From the NCBI GenBank assembly GCA_002424525.1, contig DIKJ01000250.1, positions 1 through 18,330 on the forward strand: 18,330 bases of DNA, read 5' to 3'. This DNA is from Bacteroidales bacterium UBA5621 (GTDB lineage: Bacteria > Bacteroidota > Bacteroidia > Bacteroidales > VadinHA17). Positions 6,701-14,010 of the stretch are shown piece after piece. Position numbers and translations under genes: made by a program. Under the pieces are notes generated by a model, which was given only the letters and a program-made list of their open reading frames with translations, did not search any database and was not told where the DNA came from. Position 1 is the stretch's first letter, and each line of letters starts with the position of its first letter.

Positions 6701-7501
6701 TTATCCTCCTATCTTTACTTCTATGCCTGTTTCGGCAAAAAAATCCTTCAGTTCCCTCATCCTCTGTGGCGAAGGTGGCTGTATGCCATTCATTCTATAG
6801 TGAATCTTGAATCTTTTATATTTGGATGACCCGATGGCATGGTATGGAAGAAGGCTTATCCTCTTCACATTATCTTGCCGTATTTTATTGATGAACTCCT
6901 TTAGGCGCGAGAGATGACCGGGGTCGTCATTCATACCCGGAATAACCGGTATCCTCAGGATTATATCCTTCCCGCTGTCGAGCAAAATCCTGAGGTTGCC
7001 AAGAATAAGAGAGTTGGAGACGGAGGTCTGCTGTAAATGAACCTCATTGTCCAGATGCTTGATATCGAAAAGGAAGAGTCCGGTGAAGGGGATTATTTTC
7101 CTGAGGTTGTCGGCGGTACAATATCCGGACGTATCAACGGCAGTATGGAATCCGTGACTCATGCATGCTTTAAGTGCTTCGGCCAGGAACGGGGTTTGCA
7201 TCAGCGGTTCTCCGCCGGAGAAAGTGACTCCTCCGTCTGATTGCTGAATAAAGATCCTCTCCTTCTCCACTATTTCCAGAATCTCCCCGACCGAATAGTA
7301 CCTGCCTGCCTGCTCGTTCTGATAAAATTCCATATCTCCTACCCTGTCAGTGCGTGTAACAACCTCAGGTTCGGAAGATAATCCCTCAGGATTGTGGCAC
7401 CACCGGCACGACAGCGGGCAGCCCTTCAGAAAGAAGGTTACCCTGATGCCGGGGCCATCATGTATCGAGTATCTTTTAACGCTGAAAATGAGTCCTTTCA
7501 T
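6701..7501 (-). CDS. hypE: Radical-SAM glycyl radical enzyme activase (HypE-type)
   Basis: A 266-residue radical SAM enzyme that cleaves S-adenosylmethionine and abstracts hydrogen from the glycine of its partner, here almost certainly HypD because the genes are 4 bp apart in the same operon. The start SVKRYSIHDGPGIRVTFFLKG is the GRE-activase signature. The [4Fe-4S] cluster cysteines are Cys28, Cys32 and Cys35 (CxxxCxxC), the SAM-binding GGEP is at residues 96-99, and a C-terminal LPYHAIGSSKY segment completes the TIM-like barrel. Most activases of non-PFL glycyl radical enzymes carry an inserted ferredoxin domain with two extra clusters after the first motif. Here residues 41-68 are a short linker with no cysteines, so it has the compact layout of pyruvate formate-lyase activase. 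The ATG at 7501 has no clear Shine-Dalgarno. A TATTTTGC element (7543-7536) might serve as a promoter -7 box. Confidence 0.9.
   Translation of the reverse strand: MKGLIFSVKRYSIHDGPGIRVTFFLKGCPLSCRWCHNPEGLSSEPEVVTRTDRVGDMEFYQNEQAGRYYSVGEILEIVEKERIFIQQSDGGVTFSGGEPLMQTPFLAEALKACMSHGFHTAVDTSGYCTADNLRKIIPFTGLFLFDIKHLDNEVHLQQTSVSNSLILGNLRILLDSGKDIILRIPVIPGMNDDPGHLSRLKEFINKIRQDNVKRISLLPYHAIGSSKYKRFKIHYRMNGIQPPSPQRMRELKDFFAETGIEVKIGG
6705..6710 (-). promoter_or_regulatory. Shine-Dalgarno sequence of hypD
   Basis: AGGAGG on the minus strand, just upstream of the hypE stop codon (TAA, 6703-6701) and 8 bases before the hypD ATG at 6696. It decides between two in-frame ATG codons. Such a full site is unusual among the neighbouring genes and suggests strong translation of hypD. 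Confidence 0.8.
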
Positions 7502-7550
7502 ACCGAAGAAAGAAAATATTACTATAAAACAGGATGCAAAATAGAGCTGG

Positions 7551-7576
7551 GCTGTTCATCCGAAGCAATGAACAGC
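7551..7576. promoter_or_regulatory. Perfect 9-bp inverted repeat upstream of hypE (candidate operator)
   Basis: GCTGTTCAT (7551-7559) and ATGAACAGC (7568-7576) are exact reverse complements separated by 8 bases. The repeat begins 50 bases before the hypE ATG in the hypE/TonB divergent gap, just upstream of a possible TATTTTGC promoter element. It has no U-tract, so an operator is more likely than a terminator. The binding protein is unknown. Confidence 0.5.
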
Positions 7577-7602
7577 AATGCGGGTCAGGCGTTATAGAAC
7601 AT

Positions 7603-7631
7603 GAGGCAGTGATAGAGCCTCCGTCCGAGGC
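7603..7631 (+). repeat. Two mutually exclusive short hairpins in the hypE/TonB gap
   Basis: GAGGC (7603-7607), GCCTC (7617-7621) and GAGGC (7627-7631) let the central segment pair with either neighbour (loops of 9 and 5 bases). The gap 7502-7745 also holds the inverted repeat at 7551 and a 9-bp direct repeat GCGCTGCAT (7630-7638 and 7734-7742), the second copy just before the receptor start. I see no consensus promoter for the receptor here. Confidence 0.3.
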
Positions 7632-7745
7632 GCTGCATCATAAACCGGTATTTGAACTTCAGTAACATCTCTAAAAATCGACTGCAAGATAATTAATTTT
7701 TATAAATTAGCGCCCCTGTATCAGAACAAAATAGCGCTGCATTTA

Positions 7746-10166
7746 ATGAAACTGTACTCCGCCCTGAAATTTTTCTGTAAGGATATCCTTGTCATAAGCT
7801 GTTTTCTTTCAGGACTTAGCGGCGGATTAAACGGCCAGCAGCTGCAACGTTATACTATCAGCGGGTTTGTTAAAGAGGCCGGAAGCGGGGAATCACTTAT
7901 AGGGGTCAATGTATATATGTCCGATCGTAAGACCGGCACGGTAACAAATAATTATGGCTTTTATTCCCTTACTCTTCCCGAATCAGATTCCGTTGAACTG
8001 GTTGTATCTTATGTAGGTTTCAATCCTGAGATCAGGAAGATCAGCCTCAGAAAAAACACCGAACTCAATTTTGAACTCAGGTCAGATGTTCTTCTCAGGG
8101 AAGTAACCATCTCTGCTGACAGGGCAGAACGATTAAGCGAATCGGCCAGGATGAGTACGGTTAAGCTGCAAGGTGCACAGATCAGGAACATCCCATCCCT
8201 GCTCGGTGAAAAAGATGTACTTAAGGTCCTGCAGCTGATGCCCGGGGTCCAGAAAGGCTCGGAGGGATCGAGCGGGCTCTACGTAAGGGGCGGAGGACCC
8301 GACCAGAACCTTATTATTCTTGATGATGCCATTGTGTATAATGCAAACCATCTTTTCGGATTCTTTTCCCTTTTTAACGGGAATGCACTCAAAAACATAG
8401 AACTGACAAAGGGGGGCTTTCCGGCCAGGTACGGTGGACGGCTCTCTTCCGTTCTGGAAATGAACATGAAAGACGGTAACAGGGAAGAGTGGCACGGAGA
8501 GGGCGGAATAGGATTAATATCTTCGAACGTTACAGTTGAAGGGCCATTGAAAAAAAACAGATCCTCAATACTCCTGTCCGGGCGCAGGACTTATGCCGAT
8601 CTTATTATTTCCCCTATACTCAAAATAATGGACGAGGAGAATACCGGGTATTTCTTCTACGATTTAAATGCAAAGGTCAACTATGATTTCGGGCGAAAAA
8701 ACAAGCTGTACCTGAGCGGATATTTTGGCAAGGATAAGTTCTACCTGAAGTACCGGTCAACCGGCATTAAGGAGAATGTCGGTTTCCTGTGGGGCAACTC
8801 AACGGCAACGTTAAGATGGAATCATTTATTCAATAATAAGCTCTTTACAAATGCTTCAGCTGTTTTCAGCAACTATAGCTTCGGTATCTACGATGAATAT
8901 AAGGTCGTGAGTGAAAACAAAGACTACTATGCTGAATATTATTCAGGTATCAGGGATTATACCCTTAAATATGATCTTGACTATCTCCCGAATCCCAAAC
9001 ACTGGATCAAGGGAGGACTGATCACTGTCTTCCACAGGTTTAATCCCCATGCTTTCATTGAGGAAGACATACCCGGCCAGATAAGCGAGAGAGACGTAGA
9101 ATTTATTCATGGTATTGAAGCCGGGATTTACGCGGAAGACACCTGGCATCCTTTTCAGAGCCTCAAAATAAATGCAGGGATCCGTCTCAGCCATTTTATT
9201 GCACCGGGGAAACGGTATTTCCATCCGGAGCCAAGATTATCGGCTGCATGGCGGATCAGTAACGACCTGGCGATCAAGGCTTCGTACGCTTCAATGAACC
9301 AGTATATTCACATGCTGTCGAACACAGGCATCAGCCTTCCAACCGATCTGTGGGTGCCTGCCACCGAAAGGGTGAAACCACAGCAGTCAAAACAGGTGGC
9401 TGTCGGTGCTGTCAGGGACTTTCCCGAAACCATGTTCTCCCTGTCAGTTGAGGGTTATTATAAGAAAATGGATAACGTGATAGGTTACAGGGAAGGGGCA
9501 TCTTTTCTGGAACTCAATGAACCCGGCGATATTGAAAAAACTGACTGGCAGGATAAAGTTACTGCTGGACAATCCTGGTCATACGGACTGGAATTCCTGC
9601 TTCAGAAAAAAGAGGGAAGAGTGACCGGCTGGATTGGCTATACCCTGTCGTGGACACAGATGCAGTTTGATTCGATCAACTCCGGCCGTAAGTTTTATGC
9701 GAGGTACGACAGGCGCCATGATATCTCACTTGTTGCATTCTTCAGGGTTAATGACAGAATTAATCTCTCAGGAACGTGGGTGTACGGTACAGGCAATGCA
9801 GTTACGTTGCCTCTGTCGGAATATTATGCCGAACCGCATGATCTTCTGAAAGATGTTCACGATCCCTACCATTACTACAATGGTCTTTCAGAAATGTTAT
9901 ATTCCCGGACGGTCAATGAGTTCGGAGAAAAGAATAACTTCAGGATGAGATCATATCACAGACTCGATCTGGGAATTCAGTTCCACAAAACTAAGAAATG
10001 GGGTGAACGGACTTGGGAGATCTCAGTTTACAATGCCTATAACAGGCTTAATCCATTTTTTTATTACAGCGATGTAAAATATGACGGTGAAAAAAGAACA
10101 GGGGTTCTCAGGCAGGTGAGCCTCTTTCCGATAATCCCCTCATTCACTTATTCATTTAAATTCTAA
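7746..10166 (+). CDS. TonB-dependent outer-membrane receptor with N-terminal regulatory-like domain
   Basis: An 806-residue outer-membrane transporter energised by TonB/ExbBD. A signal peptide (residues 1 to about 30) precedes a carboxypeptidase-regulatory-like beta-sandwich domain (about 36-115; TISGFVKEAGSGESLIGVNV, TVTNNYGFYSL, VSYVGFNPEIRK). The plug domain follows (about 125-245; PGVQKGSEGSSGLYVRGG, LIILDDAIVYN, GGFPARYGGRLSS), and the remainder is the 22-strand barrel, ending in an aromatic residue (YSFKF) as outer-membrane proteins usually do. The length is shorter than the SusC class of about 1000 residues, and the partner is not SusD but a DUF4249 lipoprotein starting 10 bp downstream, so this is the receptor/DUF4249 pairing rather than a polysaccharide utilisation locus. 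The transported compound is unknown. The ATG is preceded by an AT-rich leader without a Shine-Dalgarno. Confidence 0.93.
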   Translation: MKLYSALKFFCKDILVISCFLSGLSGGLNGQQLQRYTISGFVKEAGSGESLIGVNVYMSDRKTGTVTNNYGFYSLTLPESDSVELVVSYVGFNPEIRKISLRKNTELNFELRSDVLLREVTISADRAERLSESARMSTVKLQGAQIRNIPSLLGEKDVLKVLQLMPGVQKGSEGSSGLYVRGGGPDQNLIILDDAIVYNANHLFGFFSLFNGNALKNIELTKGGFPARYGGRLSSVLEMNMKDGNREEWHGEGGIGLISSNVTVEGPLKKNRSSILLSGRRTYADLIISPILKIMDEENTGYFFYDLNAKVNYDFGRKNKLYLSGYFGKDKFYLKYRSTGIKENVGFLWGNSTATLRWNHLFNNKLFTNASAVFSNYSFGIYDEYKVVSENKDYYAEYYSGIRDYTLKYDLDYLPNPKHWIKGGLITVFHRFNPHAFIEEDIPGQISERDVEFIHGIEAGIYAEDTWHPFQSLKINAGIRLSHFIAPGKRYFHPEPRLSAAWRISNDLAIKASYASMNQYIHMLSNTGISLPTDLWVPATERVKPQQSKQVAVGAVRDFPETMFSLSVEGYYKKMDNVIGYREGASFLELNEPGDIEKTDWQDKVTAGQSWSYGLEFLLQKKEGRVTGWIGYTLSWTQMQFDSINSGRKFYARYDRRHDISLVAFFRVNDRINLSGTWVYGTGNAVTLPLSEYYAEPHDLLKDVHDPYHYYNGLSEMLYSRTVNEFGEKNNFRMRSYHRLDLGIQFHKTKKWGERTWEISVYNAYNRLNPFFYYSDVKYDGEKRTGVLRQVSLFPIIPSFTYSFKF

Positions 10167-10176
10167 GTATATACAG

Positions 10177-11031
10177 ATGATAAATAAAGGTATCCCAATC
10201 ATATTCCTGTTATTATTCACCCTGATCTCCTGTGAAAGAGAGGCTAAGAATGTTATTCTCCCGGAATTCAGGCAGAAGCTTGTGATTACTTCCTTTATCT
10301 CTCCGTCCGATCAGGTATCGTTTGTATCCGTTTCAACCAACAGCAGAATTTATGGTGATCTGTATCAGACTATAGATCAGGGCAATCTAAAGGCCTATAT
10401 GTCAGATGGCAACAGGGAGATCGAACTTGCTATGGCAGATGAGGGTTTTGAATTCAGTTCCGTCGACATGCAGGTTGAACCGGGCCGGAGTTATGAACTC
10501 AGGGTTACAAGCGATAAAGGGCTTCATGCAGAAGGATTCTGCACTGTCCCTGTTAAAAGGAACTTCGTTCCGGAGGCTGATACTGCAAAAAAGGTCTGGT
10601 ATGACACCTACCAGGGAAGTATGAACCTACTGGTTACAAGGGTATTTCTGGCCGATTACCCGGGAGAAGACAATTATTACAGGTTCGGATGCAAAATGGT
10701 ATATTATGATCCGGAATACTACTATTACCCTTATATTACGAAGATCTCAGGGACCGGAAGCGATTTTGCCGATGATAAAGGGAAAGATGGCGAACGCTTC
10801 ATGGCAAATTCATACGTTCTTCCATATCCGAAATACCTCGATTCTGCCTTTCTGATCTTTTATTACCAGAGCACCGATAAAGCCTACTACGATTACCATA
10901 AGTCGCTGATGAAATATTCAGGGGGAGATAATCCTTTCACAGAACCATCTCCGCTTTTTTCGAACATAACCGGTGGTCTGGGCATATTTGCCTCCTATAC
11001 CCTGGATTCGCTGGTAATAAGATTGAGGTAA
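10177..11031 (+). CDS. DUF4249-family lipoprotein
   Basis: A 284-residue lipoprotein with a short signal and a lipobox at LFTLISC (Cys19). After the lipidated cysteine the acidic start EREAKNVILPEFRQKLVITSFISPSDQVSFVSVSTN is typical of DUF4249 proteins, which have a beta-sandwich N-terminal part (here residues 30-125, including GRSYELRVTSDKG) and a second tyrosine-rich domain (residues 150-280). It starts 10 bp after the TonB-dependent receptor and is surely co-transcribed with it. It is probably an accessory surface or periplasmic subunit of that receptor, although no member has an established function to my knowledge. The protein is somewhat shorter than many family members but seems complete. 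Confidence 0.8.
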   Translation: MINKGIPIIFLLLFTLISCEREAKNVILPEFRQKLVITSFISPSDQVSFVSVSTNSRIYGDLYQTIDQGNLKAYMSDGNREIELAMADEGFEFSSVDMQVEPGRSYELRVTSDKGLHAEGFCTVPVKRNFVPEADTAKKVWYDTYQGSMNLLVTRVFLADYPGEDNYYRFGCKMVYYDPEYYYYPYITKISGTGSDFADDKGKDGERFMANSYVLPYPKYLDSAFLIFYYQSTDKAYYDYHKSLMKYSGGDNPFTEPSPLFSNITGGLGIFASYTLDSLVIRLR

Positions 11032-11050
11032 CCGATTCTCAATAAGATAT

Positions 11051-11081
11051 ATACTGCTGGATATCTGCGATATACCAGTAT
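11051..11081 (+). terminator. Possible imperfect terminator after the receptor operon
   Basis: ATACTG (11051-11056) pairs with CAGTAT (11076-11081), and ATATC (11061-11065) with GATAT (11069-11073), around a 3-nt loop and an internal loop. Only a broken T-run (TTAACTTTT) follows, so termination efficiency is doubtful. The rest of the 195-bp gap up to 11227 holds nothing I can identify. Confidence 0.35.
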
Positions 11082-11226
11082 TTAACTTTTGATTAACAAA
11101 TCATTAACATTAAAATCTGCAACATATGAAATCTTTACCCGTCTATAAGTTGATTGATAGGTTCAGGGATTAATGATATAATATTTTACGGACAGTTCTT
11201 TTATTTCTAACTAATTTTATTCAGCC

Positions 11227-11712
11227 ATGAAAAGAATCATTCTCACAGGTGCAATCCTGGTTGCATCGTGTCTGGCAATATTTGCCGGAAGACCTGTTGC
11301 CGAGGGCAAGACATATTCGTCACTCGGAGACTACAAGATAGAGATGGCAGCCGATCCTGTTCTCCTTGATGGAAAAGAGCTTGAAGCTTCCGTTGTCTCT
11401 TACGCCAACACCGATATGAAGGTGACTGTTGCAGTTAACAAATTAAAAAACTGCACAAAGTATTATGTTCTGTCTGACAACCTCTCCGTGCAGTATGTCT
11501 GTACAGACAGGTATTTCGGTGTTGAACGCCTCGGAAAGGAAGCAAAGAAGGCAGGTTTCACTACCGACAACAATTCCCTCAATGTTCAGGAATACTTTCG
11601 TCAGAAGTTAATCACTGACGGAAGCAATGACAATCTGGGCAATTCAATGCTTATTGCAGCTTACTTTCCGTATCTTCTGAAGGAGACGGAAGCTTTGGTT
11701 GCAGAAAAATAA
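11227..11712 (+). CDS. Small exported protein of unknown function
   Basis: I do not recognise this 161-residue protein. A signal peptide covers residues 1-20; cleavage after AIFA or AIFAG fits signal peptidase I best, although VASC (Cys15) could mimic a lipobox. The mature protein has a YKIEMAADPVLLDGKELEASVVSY beta-rich start, two cysteines (in LKNCTKYYVL and VQYVCTDRYFG) that could form a disulfide in the periplasm, and a charged helical C-terminus. It is framed by a weak hairpin upstream and a strong terminator downstream, so it is probably monocistronic. Function cannot be inferred. Confidence 0.7.
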   Translation: MKRIILTGAILVASCLAIFAGRPVAEGKTYSSLGDYKIEMAADPVLLDGKELEASVVSYANTDMKVTVAVNKLKNCTKYYVLSDNLSVQYVCTDRYFGVERLGKEAKKAGFTTDNNSLNVQEYFRQKLITDGSNDNLGNSMLIAAYFPYLLKETEALVAEK

Positions 11713-11769
11713 AAAATCCCTCCTTAAGGCCGCACGGCCACTCTTACGATCAGGTTTTAGGTTTGGAAC

Positions 11770-11804
11770 GGAAAGACATCCCCAAATGTCTTTCCTTCTT
11801 TTTT
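11770..11804 (+). terminator. Rho-independent terminator
   Basis: A perfect 10-bp stem, GGAAAGACAT (11770-11779) and ATGTCTTTCC (11786-11795), with a 6-nt loop CCCCAA, is followed by TTCTTTTTT. It lies 58 bases after the stop of the small exported protein and upstream of the M3 peptidase gene. A shorter GGCC-GCAC-GGCC hairpin (11728-11739) lies before it. Confidence 0.85.
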
Positions 11805-11886
11805 GTATAACGCGGAAGCTGAAGGATGAGTAAAGATTTTTTTGTATTTTGCGCATCAATAAAACCAGAGTCCTAAAACCACATCT

Positions 11887-13992
11887 ATGAAAAACTCACT
11901 GATCTTAATTCTCATTTCAGCAGTTATGATCTCTTCCTGTGAAAGAACCACAAAAAGTGACAACCCGCTTCTGAACAAGTTTAAAACCCCTTTCGAGGTT
12001 CCGCCTTTTGAAAAAATCAGGGCTGAGCATTTTATGCCCGCATATCTCAAAGGATTTGAGGAACAGATGAATAATGTTAATGAGATAATCAATAATCAGG
12101 CTGAACCTGCTTTTGACAACACCATCAGGGCGCTTGAGTACAGTGCCGAGCTTCTCACGAGAGTGTCACGGATCTTCAGTTCACTTAATTCAGCCAATAC
12201 CAACGACACCCTTCAGGCTATCAACAAGGAACTGGCCCCGCTTTCCGCCAAACACCGCGACGATATCAACCTGAACGAAAATCTTTTCAACAGGATTAAA
12301 AGTGTTTATGAGAACATGGACCGTTTCGGCCTTACCGGCGAAGAAAAAATGGTGCTTGAAAATACCTACAAGAATTTTGTGAGGAGCGGTGCAGCGCTTG
12401 CACCTGAAGACAAGGAGAAGCTTCGCAGGATCAATGAAGAGCTGTCACTGCTTTCCGTCCGGTTCAGTGAAAATCTTCTGGCCGAAACGAACGATTTCAA
12501 GCTTATTATCGATAACAGAGAAGATCTTTCAGGCCTGCCCGAAGGAGTACTTGCACAGGCTGCAACACTTGCCGGCAGTCTGAATCTGGAAGGCAAATGG
12601 GTTTTCTCACTCCAGGTGCCAAGCATGACTCCCTTCCTTCAGTATTCCGACCGAAGGGATCTGCGCGAAAAGCTCTTCACTGCCTATTTTATGAAAGGTG
12701 ATAACGACAACGCCAGGGACAACAAGGAGATTATAGCAAGGATCGCAAGACTCAGGGTTGAAAGGTCCCGTCTTCTCGGGTACGACAGCTACGCCGATTT
12801 TGTCCTTGAGAGAAACATGGCAAAAACACCCGGAAAGGTTTTCGAATTTCTCGGCCAGGTATGGGAGGCGGCTCTGCCCGTAGCAAAGGCAGAGGCTGCT
12901 GCCCAGCAGGAAATCATCGACCGGGTTGGGGCTGGTTTCAGTCTCGAACCCTGGGACTGGTGGTATTACAGCGAAAAGATCAGGAAGGAGAAATTCGATC
13001 TGGATGACGAAATAACGCGTCCCTATTTTGCAATCGACAATGTTATCTCAGGCATGTTCTACGTGGCAAATCAGTTGTACGGACTTGAATTCAGGAAGAG
13101 ATATGACATCCCAAAATACCATCCCGACGTTCTGACATATGAAGTGACCCGTAACAAGAAACATGTGGGAATTCTGATGCTTGATAATTTTCCAAGGGCA
13201 TCAAAACGGGGAGGGGCCTGGTGTGGTGCTTACAGGGGCCAGAGCCGGAATATCAAGGGTAAGATGATCCATCCGGTTGTTACCATGGTCACCAACTCCA
13301 CCCCCCCCTCCGGTGACAAACCAGCTCTCCTGACTGCATATGATGCTGAAACGCTGTTCCATGAATTCGGGCACGCCCTGCATCAGCTTCTCTCCAATTC
13401 GACTTATCCGGGCGTCTCCGGAACTTCGGTCCCCAGGGATTTTGTCGAGCTCCCGTCACAGATTATGGAACACTGGGTCCTTGAACCGGAAGTACTGAAG
13501 GTTTATGCCAGGCACTATCAGACAAAAGAGGTTATCCCTGCAGAGATAGTTGAAAAGCTGGACAGATCAAGCAAGTTCAACATGGGATTCATTACTGTTG
13601 AATATCTTGCGGCAGCACTTCTGGATATGGAGTACCATTCGCTTGAAGAACCGGTTGATATCAACATCCGGGATTTTGAGACAGAAGCAATGAACAAATA
13701 CGGGCTGATTCCCGAAATTAAGCCGAGATACAGATCGACATATTTCAATCATATCTGGTCGTCGGGCTATGCCGCAGGCTATTACAGCTATATCTGGTGC
13801 GAGATACTCGATTCAGACGCTTTCCAGGCCTTCAGGGAAACCGGCGATATTTTCAACAGGGAGGTCGCTGCCAGATTTGAGAAAGAGATCCTTTCCAGGG
13901 GAGGCACAGCCGATCCCCTTGAAATGTATATAGCGTTCAGGGGCAAGGAACCCGGCATCGATGCTCTTCTTAAAAACAGAGGTCTGAAGTAG
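11887..13992 (+). CDS. M3-family zinc metallopeptidase lipoprotein (peptidyl-dipeptidase Dcp-like)
   Basis: A 701-residue zinc peptidase of family M3, which cleaves short peptides, in the Dcp branch typically releasing C-terminal dipeptides. The lipobox MISSC (Cys18) predicts a lipoprotein, so it probably acts in the periplasm or at the outer membrane rather than in the cytosol. The helical prolyl-oligopeptidase-like N-terminal half (residues 40-300) includes the M3 pattern LPEGVLAQAATLA. The metal site is HEFGH at residues 492-496 (ligands His492 and His496, catalytic Glu493) with the third ligand Glu521 in DFVELPSQIMEHW. The conserved C-terminal SGYAAGYYSYIWCEILDSDAF segment carries the substrate-binding tyrosines. 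The length is normal for Dcp and OpdA. An 8-base C tract (13301-13308) lies just upstream of the active-site codons. The gene is followed after 18 bp by a histidine kinase gene in the same direction, suggesting co-transcription. No strong Shine-Dalgarno precedes it. Confidence 0.93.
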   Translation: MKNSLILILISAVMISSCERTTKSDNPLLNKFKTPFEVPPFEKIRAEHFMPAYLKGFEEQMNNVNEIINNQAEPAFDNTIRALEYSAELLTRVSRIFSSLNSANTNDTLQAINKELAPLSAKHRDDINLNENLFNRIKSVYENMDRFGLTGEEKMVLENTYKNFVRSGAALAPEDKEKLRRINEELSLLSVRFSENLLAETNDFKLIIDNREDLSGLPEGVLAQAATLAGSLNLEGKWVFSLQVPSMTPFLQYSDRRDLREKLFTAYFMKGDNDNARDNKEIIARIARLRVERSRLLGYDSYADFVLERNMAKTPGKVFEFLGQVWEAALPVAKAEAAAQQEIIDRVGAGFSLEPWDWWYYSEKIRKEKFDLDDEITRPYFAIDNVISGMFYVANQLYGLEFRKRYDIPKYHPDVLTYEVTRNKKHVGILMLDNFPRASKRGGAWCGAYRGQSRNIKGKMIHPVVTMVTNSTPPSGDKPALLTAYDAETLFHEFGHALHQLLSNSTYPGVSGTSVPRDFVELPSQIMEHWVLEPEVLKVYARHYQTKEVIPAEIVEKLDRSSKFNMGFITVEYLAAALLDMEYHSLEEPVDINIRDFETEAMNKYGLIPEIKPRYRSTYFNHIWSSGYAAGYYSYIWCEILDSDAFQAFRETGDIFNREVAARFEKEILSRGGTADPLEMYIAFRGKEPGIDALLKNRGLK

Positions 13993-14010
13993 GTAACCCA
14001 TTCATCGATT

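Noticed and set aside
7725..7732. Second CAAAATAG (minus strand TATTTTG) as another hypE promoter element
   Set aside because: It has only one base between TA and TTTG, lies far from hypE and has no -33 partner.
7502..7745. Bacteroidota -33/-7 promoter for the TonB receptor
   Set aside because: A TTTG at 7651-7654 exists, but no TAnnTTTG follows at the right spacing; no call made.
8133..8495. 120-residue minus-strand open frame inside the TonB receptor gene
   Set aside because: Lies opposite the conserved plug domain and has no domain of its own.
11126..11173. 15-codon open frame (MKSLPVYKLIDRFRD) before the small exported protein, considered as leader peptide
   Set aside because: No Shine-Dalgarno, no regulatory codon bias and no attenuator hairpin follow it; chance is sufficient.
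11644..11859. 71-residue minus-strand open frame over the terminator
   Set aside because: It spans the hairpin and the end of the exported protein, with no recognisable features.
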